Positions 55,164 to 63,720 of a stretch of DNA of 64,000 nt are shown piece after piece. The first letter of the stretch is position 1. Each line of letters opens with the position of its first letter. The notes beneath the pieces are model-generated. The model was given only the letters and a program-made list of their open reading frames with translations. It did not search any database and was not told where the DNA came from. The position numbers were made by a program, and so were the translations under genes. Source of the stretch: a virus. The stretch is from positions 1 through 64,000 of the IMG/VR virus record IMGVR_UViG_3300036781_000813, one strand, 5' to 3'.

Positions 55164-55583
55164 ATGCCCGCCGTCACCACCCTCCCCGCCGACCAAGTCG
55201 CTAATCAGAATGAAATTGGCTCGCCCGCAGTGGCGGCCCCTATCACGTCTAAGCAGTCATCCGCTCCTGCAACGTGGCGCAACGAGACGGTCCCGACGAG
55301 CATCGGTCATTGCCACAAGATTATGCTCGGCAACGAGTTGGTTGCTTGCGTCTACGTGGACCATCGGCATCCCAGCGAAAAGGATGCGCGCACCGTTGCT
55401 GCCGCTGAGCGCGCCCGCCTGATCGCAGCCGCTCCCGACATGAAGGCCCAACTCGAAAGCACGCTCCACACGCTGGGCTTGCTGGCCGATGCCTATCCGC
55501 TCGGCGGCGCGACCCGCAACACTCTTGAGGAAGAGTGCGCAGCAATCCGCGCCACCATCGCCCTAGCCTCCAAGGAGGCCTGA
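55164..55583 (+). CDS. Early protein, 139 aa
   Basis: First gene after the repressed promoter; ATG 55164 has GGAGCCC upstream. The C-terminal half (EKDARTVAAAERARLIAAAP, DMKAQLESTLHTLGLLADAY) is a motif of many small phage proteins. The N-terminal 40 residues are disordered. The function is unknown. Confidence 0.6.
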   Translation: MPAVTTLPADQVANQNEIGSPAVAAPITSKQSSAPATWRNETVPTSIGHCHKIMLGNELVACVYVDHRHPSEKDARTVAAAERARLIAAAPDMKAQLESTLHTLGLLADAYPLGGATRNTLEEECAAIRATIALASKEA

Positions 55584-55586
55584 GCC

Positions 55587-56147
55587 ATGGACTCGATCAC
55601 CGACGCCTTCCTCCTCCGACCTGAGACAGTTGTTGTTGAAGTGGATGATGTGGCCGAGCCGCGCCGTCCCGCCCTGCCGGGCTTCATCTGGCGGAAGCTG
55701 ATCGCCGCCGGCATTACCGACTTCAAGTCGCGCGAGGCTTCCATCGCATGCTGCAAGGCAGAGATGGACTGGGCTCAGGCCGACTGGCGCCGGATCACGG
55801 CCGATCTGGGGCTCGGCGCAGTGGACGCCAAGGAGCAGACCTGGGGTACCCCGGCTTGGCAGGGCGCTCTCCTCCCGCACGAAGCTGCCGCCCAAATCGT
55901 GGTCAACATCTGGAGCGAACACATCGCTCCGAAGGAAGACCGGGCGCGCAAGCTCTGGTCGACCATGAACGCCCAGCGCAAGGCCGGCTGGAACACCGAC
56001 GAGATCGCGAAGGACGTCCGCTGGTACTTGGCGGAAAGAAGGAAGCTGCTGCCGAAGTTCAAAGCGGCAATCGAGCGCTACGCCAAGCTGCGGGAGCAGC
56101 TCGACAGGACGCCGAGCGGGCCGGCGTGCGCGAAGGAGGCTGCGTGA
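55587..56147 (+). CDS. Early protein, 186 aa
   Basis: LPGFIWRKLIAAGITDFKSR and AAQIVVNIWSEHIAPKEDRA, then LWSTMNAQRKAGWNTDEIAK. Basic and helical with W and K, typical of phage early proteins near recombination genes. No family recognised. Confidence 0.5.
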   Translation: MDSITDAFLLRPETVVVEVDDVAEPRRPALPGFIWRKLIAAGITDFKSREASIACCKAEMDWAQADWRRITADLGLGAVDAKEQTWGTPAWQGALLPHEAAAQIVVNIWSEHIAPKEDRARKLWSTMNAQRKAGWNTDEIAKDVRWYLAERRKLLPKFKAAIERYAKLREQLDRTPSGPACAKEAA

Positions 56148-56473
56148 TGCGTAGCGCAGAACATCACCACAACCTAACCAACGGCGTCGGCAAGTGCTCC
56201 GTCCCCATGTGGGGCATCGCAGGCGAGTGCTTCTGCGACGCGCCTGCATACGGCAAGCCACCGCCGAGCAAGCTGTACTGGAATGCTGGTCGCGGGCGCT
56301 ACACGCGCGTTGACGGCAGGTACGACGGCTATGTGCCCGGACTCGCCTGCGTAGCTCACGGCGGTTCTGAGCCCACACACATCGGCGATCCGTGCGTCCA
56401 CTGCGACATAGCTCACGACGAGGTGCCCGTGGGGCCATGCAGTCGCGCGATCGCCAAGGTGGAGGTCGCCTGA
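56147..56473 (+). CDS. Early Cys-rich protein, 108 aa
   Basis: ATG 56147 with AAGGAGG 7 bases upstream. Cys/His distribution (KCSVPMWGIAGECFCDAPAY, CVHCDIAHDEVPVGPC) suggests zinc binding. TGATG junction with the preceding gene. Confidence 0.5.
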   Translation: MRSAEHHHNLTNGVGKCSVPMWGIAGECFCDAPAYGKPPPSKLYWNAGRGRYTRVDGRYDGYVPGLACVAHGGSEPTHIGDPCVHCDIAHDEVPVGPCSRAIAKVEVA

Positions 56474-56757
56474 TGTACGGCCACCAGCACGACCAGCACC
56501 GCGCCGCCAAGCTGCAGGACAGCACCGAGGAGATGATCCGCATGCGCGAGCCCCGCCACGCAGCGCCGCCCAAAGCGGAAGACGCACACAAGCTCCGGCT
56601 GGCGCTTCTTCCCTTCGTGCTGGCGTACGCCGAAGCAGCCGACCCGATCGGCGACAGCGATCTCTACAACGAGCAGCCGCGCTCCGTGAGCGTGACGCTC
56701 GGCGACTGCCGGAAAGCGGCGGCGCTGCTCGGCATCTATCCGAAGGTGAAGCCGTGA
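56473..56757 (+). CDS. Early protein, 94 aa
   Basis: YGHQHDQHRAAKLQDSTEEM then helical HKLRLALLPFVLAYAEAADP and VSVTLGDCRKAAALLGIYP. Small alpha-helical protein. The function is unknown. Confidence 0.5.
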   Translation: MYGHQHDQHRAAKLQDSTEEMIRMREPRHAAPPKAEDAHKLRLALLPFVLAYAEAADPIGDSDLYNEQPRSVSVTLGDCRKAAALLGIYPKVKP

Positions 56758-56954
56758 CCCTCCCCGGATACGACGACTGGAAGACGCACAACCCCGACGA
56801 TGACCGCTGCGAGCATTGCGGCGTCCACCCTCGTGAGTGCAGCGGCGATTGGCAGCCCGAGCAATGCACTGGCGAGTGCGGACGCGGCTGGCGCAATCCC
56901 GATGCCGAGCGCGACCAGCGAATCGATGACGAGATGATGGAGCGCGGACAGTGA
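56754..56954 (+). CDS. Early zinc-ribbon-like protein, 66 aa
   Basis: DDRCEHCGVHPRECSGDWQP, EQCTGECGRG: five cysteines in C-x2-C and related spacings, consistent with one zinc site. GTG start overlapping the upstream stop. Confidence 0.5.
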   Translation: MTLPGYDDWKTHNPDDDRCEHCGVHPRECSGDWQPEQCTGECGRGWRNPDAERDQRIDDEMMERGQ

Positions 56955-57223
56955 CCACCACGAAGCGCGTCATGGTCGCTCAAACCATTGTCGTCACAGT
57001 GGACGAGACGAAGTTCACGTCGGAGTTCATGCGCGAGTTCCGGCTGCACTTCTACCCGTTCGACACGCTCGACAAGCACATCGAACACCTCGCCCAGCTA
57101 CACGCTCGCGGCCTCGCGGCCGATCACAGCTTCATCGAAGGCTACGGCCCCGCGAAGGACATGGGCATCCGGTTCCGCACCGAAGGCGGCACCGAGACGG
57201 ACATCCTCGGGAGCCAGTCATGA
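56951..57223 (+). CDS. Early protein, 90 aa
   Basis: GTG start. VMVAQTIVVTVDETKFTSEF and MREFRLHFYPFDTLDKHIEH, then LAQLHARGLAADHSFIEGYG, resembling small phage proteins with an alpha/beta sandwich. The function is unknown. Confidence 0.5.
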   Translation: MTTTKRVMVAQTIVVTVDETKFTSEFMREFRLHFYPFDTLDKHIEHLAQLHARGLAADHSFIEGYGPAKDMGIRFRTEGGTETDILGSQS

Positions 57224-57456
57224 CCCGCTACCTCCTCGCTATCGCCACCATCCTCGCGATGGTCGCCGCCAAGCATGCCACTGCAACGGATACAGCGATG
57301 ATCGTCTGCCGTCCCGGTGAGAAGTGCTTCATCAAGTACGTGTTCGATGTCTCGACGGCCTGTGACTTAGACAAATGGAGCGTTGGGAACATTCAACCCA
57401 AGGGCACTCGTCTGTTCTGCCGGCCGGTCAGGGATACCAAAGAGGTGCGCCGGTGA
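57220..57456 (+). CDS. Small exported protein, 78 aa
   Basis: N-terminal hydrophobic leader TRYLLAIATILAMVAAKHAT. Mature part with Cys residues (VCRPGEKCFIKY, FCRPV) that could form disulfides. Overlaps the previous gene by ATGA. Confidence 0.5.
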   Translation: MTRYLLAIATILAMVAAKHATATDTAMIVCRPGEKCFIKYVFDVSTACDLDKWSVGNIQPKGTRLFCRPVRDTKEVRR

Positions 57457-57851
57457 TGCCGAACCGCAAAGACCTCGAGAGTGTCCCCGCGTGGCCGCCG
57501 GTCCCAGGCTTCTACGCGACCGCCCTCGTTAAGGGCGGCCCTCGAGTCGCGATCAGGATTTGGTACGGCCTGCCGATCATCGGTGACGAGGAACAAGACC
57601 GCGGGCCGCGATGGAACGTCTCCGTGGATGGCCGCACCGATCGTTGGGAGCGCGATGAAGGCAACATCTATCGGTGTCGAGTTGCTTTCGACGTCGATCG
57701 CTTCTGGCCCTACTGCGCCCGCGAGCCGATCACCGAGGCTGAATATCGCTTCTTGGTCGCCGACGCCGAATGGACGCGCGAGCACGCGCCCAACCATCCG
57801 AAGGCCCGACCGCACAAGCCCGTCGATTTCAACACTCTCCTGCCCTTCTGA
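57456..57851 (+). CDS. Early protein, 131 aa
   Basis: ATG 57456 (or GTG 57453). Pattern PGFYATALVKGGPRVAIRIW, YGLPIIGDEE then RWNVSVDGRTDRWERDEGNI, plus ITEAEYRFLVADAEWTREHA: a domain seen in many phage proteins with unknown role. Confidence 0.55.
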   Translation: MPNRKDLESVPAWPPVPGFYATALVKGGPRVAIRIWYGLPIIGDEEQDRGPRWNVSVDGRTDRWERDEGNIYRCRVAFDVDRFWPYCAREPITEAEYRFLVADAEWTREHAPNHPKARPHKPVDFNTLLPF

Positions 57852-57862
57852 AAGGAATCACC

Positions 57863-58987
57863 ATGCCCGACATTAACGACAATCTGATGGGTCGCTCTGT
57901 CGGCCCCGGCCACAACAATCCGCCGGACCCCATCGAGATCCTGCGCAGCCACCTGCAGGACACGTATGGCGACCTGGCCCGTCGGTGCAACGAGCTGCTC
58001 GCCATGGAAGGCCGACTCCCCGAGACAATGGACGCCGAGTGGGAGGCCAAGATCATCGAGGCCATCAAGTCGTGCACCAAATTCAGCCGGAACAGCGAAG
58101 TGACGCGGCTCTCCGCGAACGAGCCGCACCGCGCGCTGATCGCGGCGACGGATGGCTTCTTCAAGGGCATGTCGGACAAGGTCGACGACCTCAAGAAGAA
58201 GATGACCAAGGACTATCTGACGCCCTACCAGCAGAAGCGGGCCGACGAGGAGAAGGCGCGTCGCGACGCGGCGGCAGCCGAGGCGAAGCGTCTCGCCGAT
58301 GAACAGGCGCGCCAAGCCCGCGAGGAAGCGGCGCGGCTGGCCGAGGCCAAGCGGCAGGAGGCTGCGGCGAAGGCGGAGGCTGAGCGCATCGAACGCGAGC
58401 GTCAGGAGGCCGAGCGTCGTCGCGCCGAGGAAGCCCGCCGCGAAGCTGAGCGCGCGGAGAACGCCCGCCGGGATGCAGAGCGGCTCGCTGCCGAGGCCAA
58501 GAGCCGGGAGGAGCGGGCCGCGGCTGCGGCGGCACGCCTCAAGGCTGACCGAGAAGCTGCGGAGGCGAAGGCCAAGTCAGACCGCGAGGCCTCTGAGGCG
58601 AAGGCGAAGGCCGATCGTGAGGCGGCGGAAGCGAAGGCCGCGATCGAGAAGGCCGCCGCTGAGCGCGCCGAGCAGGAGCGCCAGGTGCAGGAAGCCCGCG
58701 ATGCCGCGGAGAAGGCCAAGGTCGAGAAGGCGAAGGCCGACAAGGAGGCCGCCGCCAAGGCCGCCGACATGAGCCGCACCCGGACCGATCTCGGTGCCGT
58801 GGCTTCGCTCCGCACCGAATGGAAGCACAACATCATCGATTTGGACAAGGTCCCGCGCGCCTACTGCAAGGTGCATGAGCCCCTGATCACGGCCGCGATC
58901 CGCGCTGCCACGACCGCCGACGGCAAGTGCGATCTCACGATCCCCGGCGTCGAGATTTTCCCCGTCACCAGCAGCGTCACACGCTGA
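57863..58987 (+). CDS. Long coiled-coil phage protein associated with RecT
   Basis: 374 residues from ATG 57863 (AAAGGA upstream). N-terminal domain (SHLQDTYGDLARRCNELLAM), then about 180 residues of nearly pure A/E/K/R (58240-58780), a long single helix or coiled coil, then the C-terminal domain SRTRTDLGAVASLRTEWKHN and CDLTIPGVEIFPVTSSVTR. The C-terminal motif IPGV.IF is common in genes right before RecT, so a role in recombination or DNA handling is inferred. Confidence 0.6.
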   Translation: MPDINDNLMGRSVGPGHNNPPDPIEILRSHLQDTYGDLARRCNELLAMEGRLPETMDAEWEAKIIEAIKSCTKFSRNSEVTRLSANEPHRALIAATDGFFKGMSDKVDDLKKKMTKDYLTPYQQKRADEEKARRDAAAAEAKRLADEQARQAREEAARLAEAKRQEAAAKAEAERIERERQEAERRRAEEARREAERAENARRDAERLAAEAKSREERAAAAAARLKADREAAEAKAKSDREASEAKAKADREAAEAKAAIEKAAAERAEQERQVQEARDAAEKAKVEKAKADKEAAAKAADMSRTRTDLGAVASLRTEWKHNIIDLDKVPRAYCKVHEPLITAAIRAATTADGKCDLTIPGVEIFPVTSSVTR

Positions 58988-59007
58988 GAACCGAGCAGGA
59001 AAAGCCC

Positions 59008-60336
59008 ATGGCCGATACCCAGACCTCTGCGCGCCCCGCTGCCGCCACGATGGCTCCGCCACAGCCGGCGCCGACGCCACAGCTGCCGCAGCGCGTGAAG
59101 CCGCCGCTCGCGGGCGGCAATCGAATTCTGCCGATCATCCCGCAGGACTTCGATCAGGCATGGCGTATGGCGCAACTGATCGCCGCCAGCGGTACGGCAC
59201 CGAAGTCATATCGGTCGGACAGCGGGCGCGGACCGATCCAGGTCGAGATGGTGTGCGTCGCCATCATGGCCGGGCTCGAGGTCGGCCTGCCGCCGCTCTC
59301 CGCCGTCCAGGGTATCGCCGTCATCAACGGCATCCCGACGATCTACGGCGATGCGCGAGACGGCCTGGTCGCCGCGTCCGGCCTCCTCGAGGACATGAAG
59401 GAGGAAATGACGCTCGACGACGATGGTCTATTCGAGACGGCAACCTGCACGATCTGGCGCGCCGGGCGAAAGACGCCGATTTCTCAGACGATCACCAGGC
59501 CGCAGGCGGCCCGCGCGGGGTGGCTCAAGAAGGCCGGCCCGTGGACCGAGAATCCGAACCGTATGGCGCAGCAGCGCGCCAAAGGCTGGGCATCGCGCGA
59601 CGCCTTCCCCGACGTCCTCAAGGGTCTTACCAACTACGACGAGGTCATGGACATGCTCGATGTGACCGGGCTCGGCGCGGCGACCACCGCCCCGGCCCAG
59701 CCGCGGCGCGCTGACTTTGTGGAGCCCCAAGAGCAGCGTTCCGACGGGCCGCCCGAAGGCGAGCAGCCGCAGCAACAGCAGCGTGAGCTCGATCGCGAGG
59801 AGTCCGCGGAACGCAGCAAGTCGACGGAGGCCGAGGGGTGGCCGCTACATGATGCAACCGGCGAGACCGTCGGAACCTACACGGCCGTCCAGTGGGCCGA
59901 CGAATTCGAGAAGCTCACAGGCAGACTGGGAGGCGCCGACCTGGCCGCGGCGATCGACAACAACCGCGAAGCCGCCCTCAAGATCGCGAGCGAGTGCGCC
60001 GGCGAGGTCGGACAGATCATCGCCGATGGTCTGACTGCCATCTTCGCGGATGAACCGAGCGGCGAGCGGGCCGCCACGACGTCGCCATCCAGCACGACCC
60101 AGAAGGCCTTGCCGCTCGACACGGAAGACCTTTGTCCAGACGGGGCAACACAGGATGAGACCGCCGGCAAGGTCGCGGCGCTGATCAAGTCCTCGTCGAC
60201 CGTGGCCAAGGTCAATCAGATCATGAAGGCCAACGCCTCCCGAATGAAGGGTTGGGGCCAAGGCAACCGCGCGAAGGTCATCGTCGCGGCAGACGACCGG
60301 CTCGAGGATCTGCAGATGGGCGACGCCGGACGATGA
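59008..60336 (+). CDS. recT: RecT-family single-strand annealing protein
   Basis: 442 residues. Core at residues 40-235: PQDFDQAWRMAQLIAASGTA, VAIMAGLEVGLPPLSAVQGI, AVINGIPTIYGDARDGLVAA and QQRAKGWASRDAFPDVLKG are diagnostic of RecT. The protein promotes strand annealing in replication-linked recombination. The C-terminal 200 residues are Glu/Gln/Ser-rich and disordered with a helical end. No exonuclease partner of lambda type is seen in the window. Confidence 0.88.
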   Translation: MADTQTSARPAAATMAPPQPAPTPQLPQRVKPPLAGGNRILPIIPQDFDQAWRMAQLIAASGTAPKSYRSDSGRGPIQVEMVCVAIMAGLEVGLPPLSAVQGIAVINGIPTIYGDARDGLVAASGLLEDMKEEMTLDDDGLFETATCTIWRAGRKTPISQTITRPQAARAGWLKKAGPWTENPNRMAQQRAKGWASRDAFPDVLKGLTNYDEVMDMLDVTGLGAATTAPAQPRRADFVEPQEQRSDGPPEGEQPQQQQRELDREESAERSKSTEAEGWPLHDATGETVGTYTAVQWADEFEKLTGRLGGADLAAAIDNNREAALKIASECAGEVGQIIADGLTAIFADEPSGERAATTSPSSTTQKALPLDTEDLCPDGATQDETAGKVAALIKSSSTVAKVNQIMKANASRMKGWGQGNRAKVIVAADDRLEDLQMGDAGR

Positions 60337-60656
60337 TCACCGACGAGCAAGTCCAAGCGTCGGTCGACTTCCTATTCGACTCGGCCGATGCCGTCGCCAA
60401 GGCCCGCGCCGAGCGCGCGACCTTGAGCGAGGGATTGAAACGCATCCAGGCCATCGAGTTCATGAACCAGCCCTCGGGAGCGGTGGACGCCAAGAAGATG
60501 GCCGCCCTCGCCTCGGATGCCTACGGGATCGCCCTGGACGGCCTCAAGGAAGCGATCTTCGAGGACGAGAAGATGCGCGCCCTCCGAGACGCCCACGCCG
60601 CCCGTATCGAGGCATGGCGCACCCAGGAAGCGACGAAGCGGAGCGTCCGGCTATGA
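60333..60656 (+). CDS. RecT-associated small protein, 107 aa
   Basis: Coupled to recT (ATGATC overlap). All-helical: TDEQVQASVDFLFDSADAVA and KRIQAIEFMNQPSGAVDAKK. The same small gene follows recT in many phages; the function is not established. Confidence 0.6.
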   Translation: MITDEQVQASVDFLFDSADAVAKARAERATLSEGLKRIQAIEFMNQPSGAVDAKKMAALASDAYGIALDGLKEAIFEDEKMRALRDAHAARIEAWRTQEATKRSVRL

Positions 60657-61012
60657 CCGACGTCGCCACGACGCCCCGCGGTCCCATGAGCCCGATGCGT
60701 CGCCTGCGGATTTTCGAGGCCCATGCCGGCCGCTGCGTCTTGTGCGAGCAGCGCATCAAGGCGGGCGACACATGGACCGTCGAGCATATACGCCCGCTCG
60801 GCTTGGGTGGCGAGGATGAGGACTACAATTGCGGCCCAGCCCACGAAGCCTGCCGGCGACTGAAGGACAAGACCGACCTTGCCAGCATCGCCAAGGCCAA
60901 GCGGATCAAGGCGCGTCACTTCGGAATTCCCCGGACCGTCACCAGCACCATGCCGGGATCGCGAGCATCGAAGTGGAAGCGGAAGATGAATGGCGAGGTC
61001 GTGTTGCGATGA
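60653..61012 (+). CDS. HNH endonuclease-like protein
   Basis: 119 residues. RCVLCEQRIKAGDTWTVEHI and PLGLGGEDEDYNCGPAHEAC show the HNH beta-beta-alpha metal finger: His in EHI, Asn in DYN, and a zinc Cys quartet. Coupled to both neighbours. May nick or cut DNA, for recombination or packaging. Confidence 0.8.
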   Translation: MTDVATTPRGPMSPMRRLRIFEAHAGRCVLCEQRIKAGDTWTVEHIRPLGLGGEDEDYNCGPAHEACRRLKDKTDLASIAKAKRIKARHFGIPRTVTSTMPGSRASKWKRKMNGEVVLR

Positions 61013-61476
61013 ACATCATCGAGCGCGCCGTGCCTCGCGACGCCCGCGACCGTTGCCCGAAGTGCGGCGGCGCCGACGTCGCCCGCGCCATGGTCAAGCC
61101 CGGCAAGTTCGGCGGCTACGGCCCCGAGATCGCCGCCTGCGTTGCCTGCCGCGCGTTGTGGGAGCCGCTGCATCACGATCTGATCTGGGACCCAGACGAC
61201 TCGCTCTGCGCCTTCAAGGACCCCTGTGATAACTGCGCATTCCGTCCGGGCTCGTCGGAACAGCGCGACAAGAAGGAATGGGCCTCGATCAAGCAGAACA
61301 TCGAGCAGTCCGGTGGCTTCTACTGCCACAAGGGCGTTCCCATCGAACCCGGCGCGAAATACGGCTTCGCCTACCCGCATGATGCCGAGGGCAAGCCCGA
61401 ACGGCTGAAGCTCCGGCTCTGTCGAGGCTGGCTCAATGCCTGGGGTGCAAAGATGGATAAGGCGATGGGATCATGA
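61009..61476 (+). CDS. Zinc-binding protein, 155 aa
   Basis: N-terminal CPKCGGADVARAM and CVACRAL form one zinc ribbon; the middle has DPCDNCAFRPGSSEQRD and CHKGVPIEPGAKY, a second Cys cluster that resembles DUF6283-type DNA-modification-associated proteins. The function is unknown. Confidence 0.55.
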   Translation: MNIIERAVPRDARDRCPKCGGADVARAMVKPGKFGGYGPEIAACVACRALWEPLHHDLIWDPDDSLCAFKDPCDNCAFRPGSSEQRDKKEWASIKQNIEQSGGFYCHKGVPIEPGAKYGFAYPHDAEGKPERLKLRLCRGWLNAWGAKMDKAMGS

Positions 61477-61751
61477 TCGCGAACCAAACCGCCTCTGCCG
61501 TCCGCCCGACGCGCTTTGCCATGCTCCTGCAATCGGGCTCCTGCGAACGACAGGACATCCTGCAGCGCATCGAGCGTGACGCCTTTGCCAGCGTCCTGAA
61601 GGCCTACGCCATCCTCTGCGACTCACCGATCGACAGCCCGATGCGGCATGCGCTCAAGGATCACGTCGGCCGCGCGAAGAGCCGGTGGGCAAGAGCGCTC
61701 ACTGATTTCGACCGGTCGCGCAGCTGGCCGGAACTGAACGAGGCGGCCTGA
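61473..61751 (+). CDS. Early protein, 92 aa
   Basis: Helical: TRFAMLLQSGSCERQDILQR and DAFASVLKAYAILCDSPIDS, HALKDHVGRAKSRWARALTD. Overlaps the genes on both sides. The function is unknown. Confidence 0.5.
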   Translation: MIANQTASAVRPTRFAMLLQSGSCERQDILQRIERDAFASVLKAYAILCDSPIDSPMRHALKDHVGRAKSRWARALTDFDRSRSWPELNEAA

Positions 61752-61903
61752 TGCTGATCGCCACCACCTGGGAGATCGAAGTCGAGACCACATGGGCCGA
61801 CTTCGATCGCGACCACGACGAACAGCGATTCCGAGCTCGGATGGAGAAGCTCGGGTTCGATGATGAAGAGATCGAGCGGCAGTTGGAGACGGAACGGCAA
61901 TGA
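61751..61903 (+). CDS. Acidic small protein, 50 aa
   Basis: TGATG junction at 61751. Acidic helix (FRARMEKLGFDDEEIERQLE). Fully coding between two genes that overlap it, and too short to be found easily. The function is unknown. Confidence 0.5.
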   Translation: MLIATTWEIEVETTWADFDRDHDEQRFRARMEKLGFDDEEIERQLETERQ

Positions 61904-62307
61904 GATGCGCCAAGGCACCATGCAAATCATGTCCCTACCGTCAGGACGTGCCATCTGGCGTCTGGGCCGCCAGCGAATACGACAAACTGCCGATCTACGA
62001 CTGCGAGATCATCGACCAGCTCGCCAAGGGCGCGACCGGGCTGTTCATGTGCCACCAGCAGGACGGCCGCTTGTGCGCCGGCTGGGTTGGCGCTCACGGG
62101 CCGAACAACCTGCTGGCGATGCGCCTGCACGGGCGGACGGTTGATCCATCGGTGTGGGCCTACAAGAGTCCGGTGCCGCTGTTTGCGTCGGGCGCGGAAG
62201 CCTGCGCCCACGGCAAGCGGGCGATCACGCGACCGGGACACGACGCGCAGCGCGTCATCGAGCGTTTGATCCGGAAGAAGGCGGCAGCGCCGGGCGTGAC
62301 GGCATGA
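61900..62307 (+). CDS. DUF6283 protein
   Basis: 135 residues. Starts RCAKAPCKSCPYRQDVPSGV and contains FMCHQQDGRLCAGWVGAHG; the CxSCPYRxDVPSGVW block is the DUF6283 signature. Its Cys cluster may bind zinc or an iron-sulfur cluster. Function not established. Confidence 0.7.
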   Translation: MRCAKAPCKSCPYRQDVPSGVWAASEYDKLPIYDCEIIDQLAKGATGLFMCHQQDGRLCAGWVGAHGPNNLLAMRLHGRTVDPSVWAYKSPVPLFASGAEACAHGKRAITRPGHDAQRVIERLIRKKAAAPGVTA

Positions 62308-62504
62308 ACCTCGCCCACCTCGTGCTCCCGCTCCGCTCCCTGTCGGCCAAGGTGCGCCGCCGCATCCGCGCTCGAGCCCGTGTCGCCGCCGACAACCAGG
62401 GCACGCCGTACTGCCTGTCCTGTCAGTTCCCGAATCAGTGCGGGGCGCGTGGGGCGTGCGCACGGACGGGACTCGCTCTCACGCAGGAGGACTCCAATGG
62501 CTGA
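62304..62504 (+). CDS. Small Cys-rich protein, 66 aa
   Basis: Basic helix (RSLSAKVRRRIRARARVAAD) then a cysteine set YCLSCQFPNQCGARGACAR, consistent with one zinc site. Overlaps the next gene in another frame. Confidence 0.5.
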   Translation: MNLAHLVLPLRSLSAKVRRRIRARARVAADNQGTPYCLSCQFPNQCGARGACARTGLALTQEDSNG

Positions 62505-62988
62505 CGACCCGACCGACCGTGGCGGCGAACCCAATCCCCCTTCAGCAGTGGAAGAGGCCGCGCGGGAAATCGTGAAAGCCGGCCATCGCGTGACCAATTG
62601 GGATTGGTACATCCCTCGGGCCAACAGGGTCGCCCGCGCTCTCCTCTCCCGCCTCTCAGACCGGGATGCGATCATTGAAGAGTGCGCAGCGATTTGCGAC
62701 GAAGTATTCCGCGTCTCTCTCGCCAGCGATGGTAAGGCCAGGACCGCGTTCTTGTTGGCGCAACGCATCCGCTCGCTCAAGTCCTCTCAAGACTCCCCCG
62801 CCCTTCCTTCAGGGGAGGCGGGAACGCTGCGCAAAGCCGCTGAACATCTCCTGTCGCTTGGTAGCAAGATCGAGCGCGCCAGCAGCGAGGAAGAGGAGAA
62901 CCGTCTTTGCGATGAGCGAGACGCGATCCTCAAACAGTTTCGCCACGCCGACACCCTCCTCTCCATGGTCGAGAAGAGGGGAGATTAG
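62497..62988 (+). CDS. Early protein, 163 aa
   Basis: ATG 62497 has AGGAGGACTCC upstream. Contains IIEECAAICDEVFRVSLASD, a motif of phage proteins with DUF-type helical bundles, and GTLRKAAEHLLSLGSKIERA. Possible regulator; no named family. Confidence 0.5.
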   Translation: MADDPTDRGGEPNPPSAVEEAAREIVKAGHRVTNWDWYIPRANRVARALLSRLSDRDAIIEECAAICDEVFRVSLASDGKARTAFLLAQRIRSLKSSQDSPALPSGEAGTLRKAAEHLLSLGSKIERASSEEEENRLCDERDAILKQFRHADTLLSMVEKRGD

Positions 62989-63053
62989 AAGGGGCTACGC
63001 GGGATTACCCTACCGCGCCAATCGATTTCTCCAACTGAAGGACGTACTGCACA

Positions 63054-63626
63054 ATGAGCACTATCAGACTGAACGAAGGCGACCGGACTTTCCTCTACGG
63101 CCTTGCAAAGGAACGGATCACCTGTCCCGACGAGGAGAAGGCCGACGCAATCGCGTACGCGAAGGCCGCGCCGCTCGTTCGGCATCTGGTCGAGGATCGC
63201 TATCCGACAAAGGACATGAAGCTGCTACTCAAGTACACGGTGGCGCGTCACGACGATTGCATCCGCCTTCAACTCGCGGCGGGCGGGGTGGTCGAGTTCA
63301 ATTTTCGCATGCCCGACAAAGGGCCGCTCGTTCCCAACGGCTATGGATGCAGCAACCGCATGTACATAGCCGGACAGGAAGAGACAGATGCCATCTCTGC
63401 TTCGCTCACGGCAAAGAGCACCTGCGAGAAGGCCCGCTCCCAGAAGCTGGCCGACTACAAGGCGCTGATCTGGGCATCGCAAACGCTGGAGCAGATTGAG
63501 GGCGTCTGGCCGCTTGCTGGTGAAGTGCTGCGCCCGCGCAAGGGGCGCGCTTTGCCGGTCGTGCTGTCGGACGAGGTAATCGCCCGCATCAAGGCCGACT
63601 TGCCAAGCCTCAAGAAGGCCGCTTGA
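63054..63626 (+). CDS. Possible Nmad5-like nucleotide-modification-associated protein
   Basis: 190 residues. EKADAIAYAKAAPLVRHLVE, RYPTKDMKLLLKYTVARHDD and DYKALIWASQTLEQIEGVWP follow the pattern of the Nmad5 domain proposed for phage DNA modification systems. The match is by eye and moderate. Bases 62989-63053 upstream hold only its leader. Confidence 0.45.
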   Translation: MSTIRLNEGDRTFLYGLAKERITCPDEEKADAIAYAKAAPLVRHLVEDRYPTKDMKLLLKYTVARHDDCIRLQLAAGGVVEFNFRMPDKGPLVPNGYGCSNRMYIAGQEETDAISASLTAKSTCEKARSQKLADYKALIWASQTLEQIEGVWPLAGEVLRPRKGRALPVVLSDEVIARIKADLPSLKKAA

Positions 63627-63682
63627 GCACCCCGCAGCAGTAGTGAGCCTCGTGGCACCCTGTATCCCCACAGCAATCTCAT

Positions 63683-63698
63683 GGCGCGCCTTCGCGCC
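63683..63698 (+). promoter_or_regulatory. Hairpin in the leader of the last gene
   Basis: GGCGCG-CCTT-CGCGCC, a tight 6-bp stem with a four-base loop, between the stop at 63626 and the ATG at 63721. No U-run follows. Could be a weak terminator or mRNA stabiliser. Confidence 0.35.
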
Positions 63699-63720
63699 GT
63701 GAGGAACACAAGGACCCCAA

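Noticed and set aside
56141-56156. Further repressor operator at TGCGTGATGCGTAG
   Set aside because: Only one half-site (TGCGTAG) matches; the left half is in the wrong orientation and it lies inside an operon.
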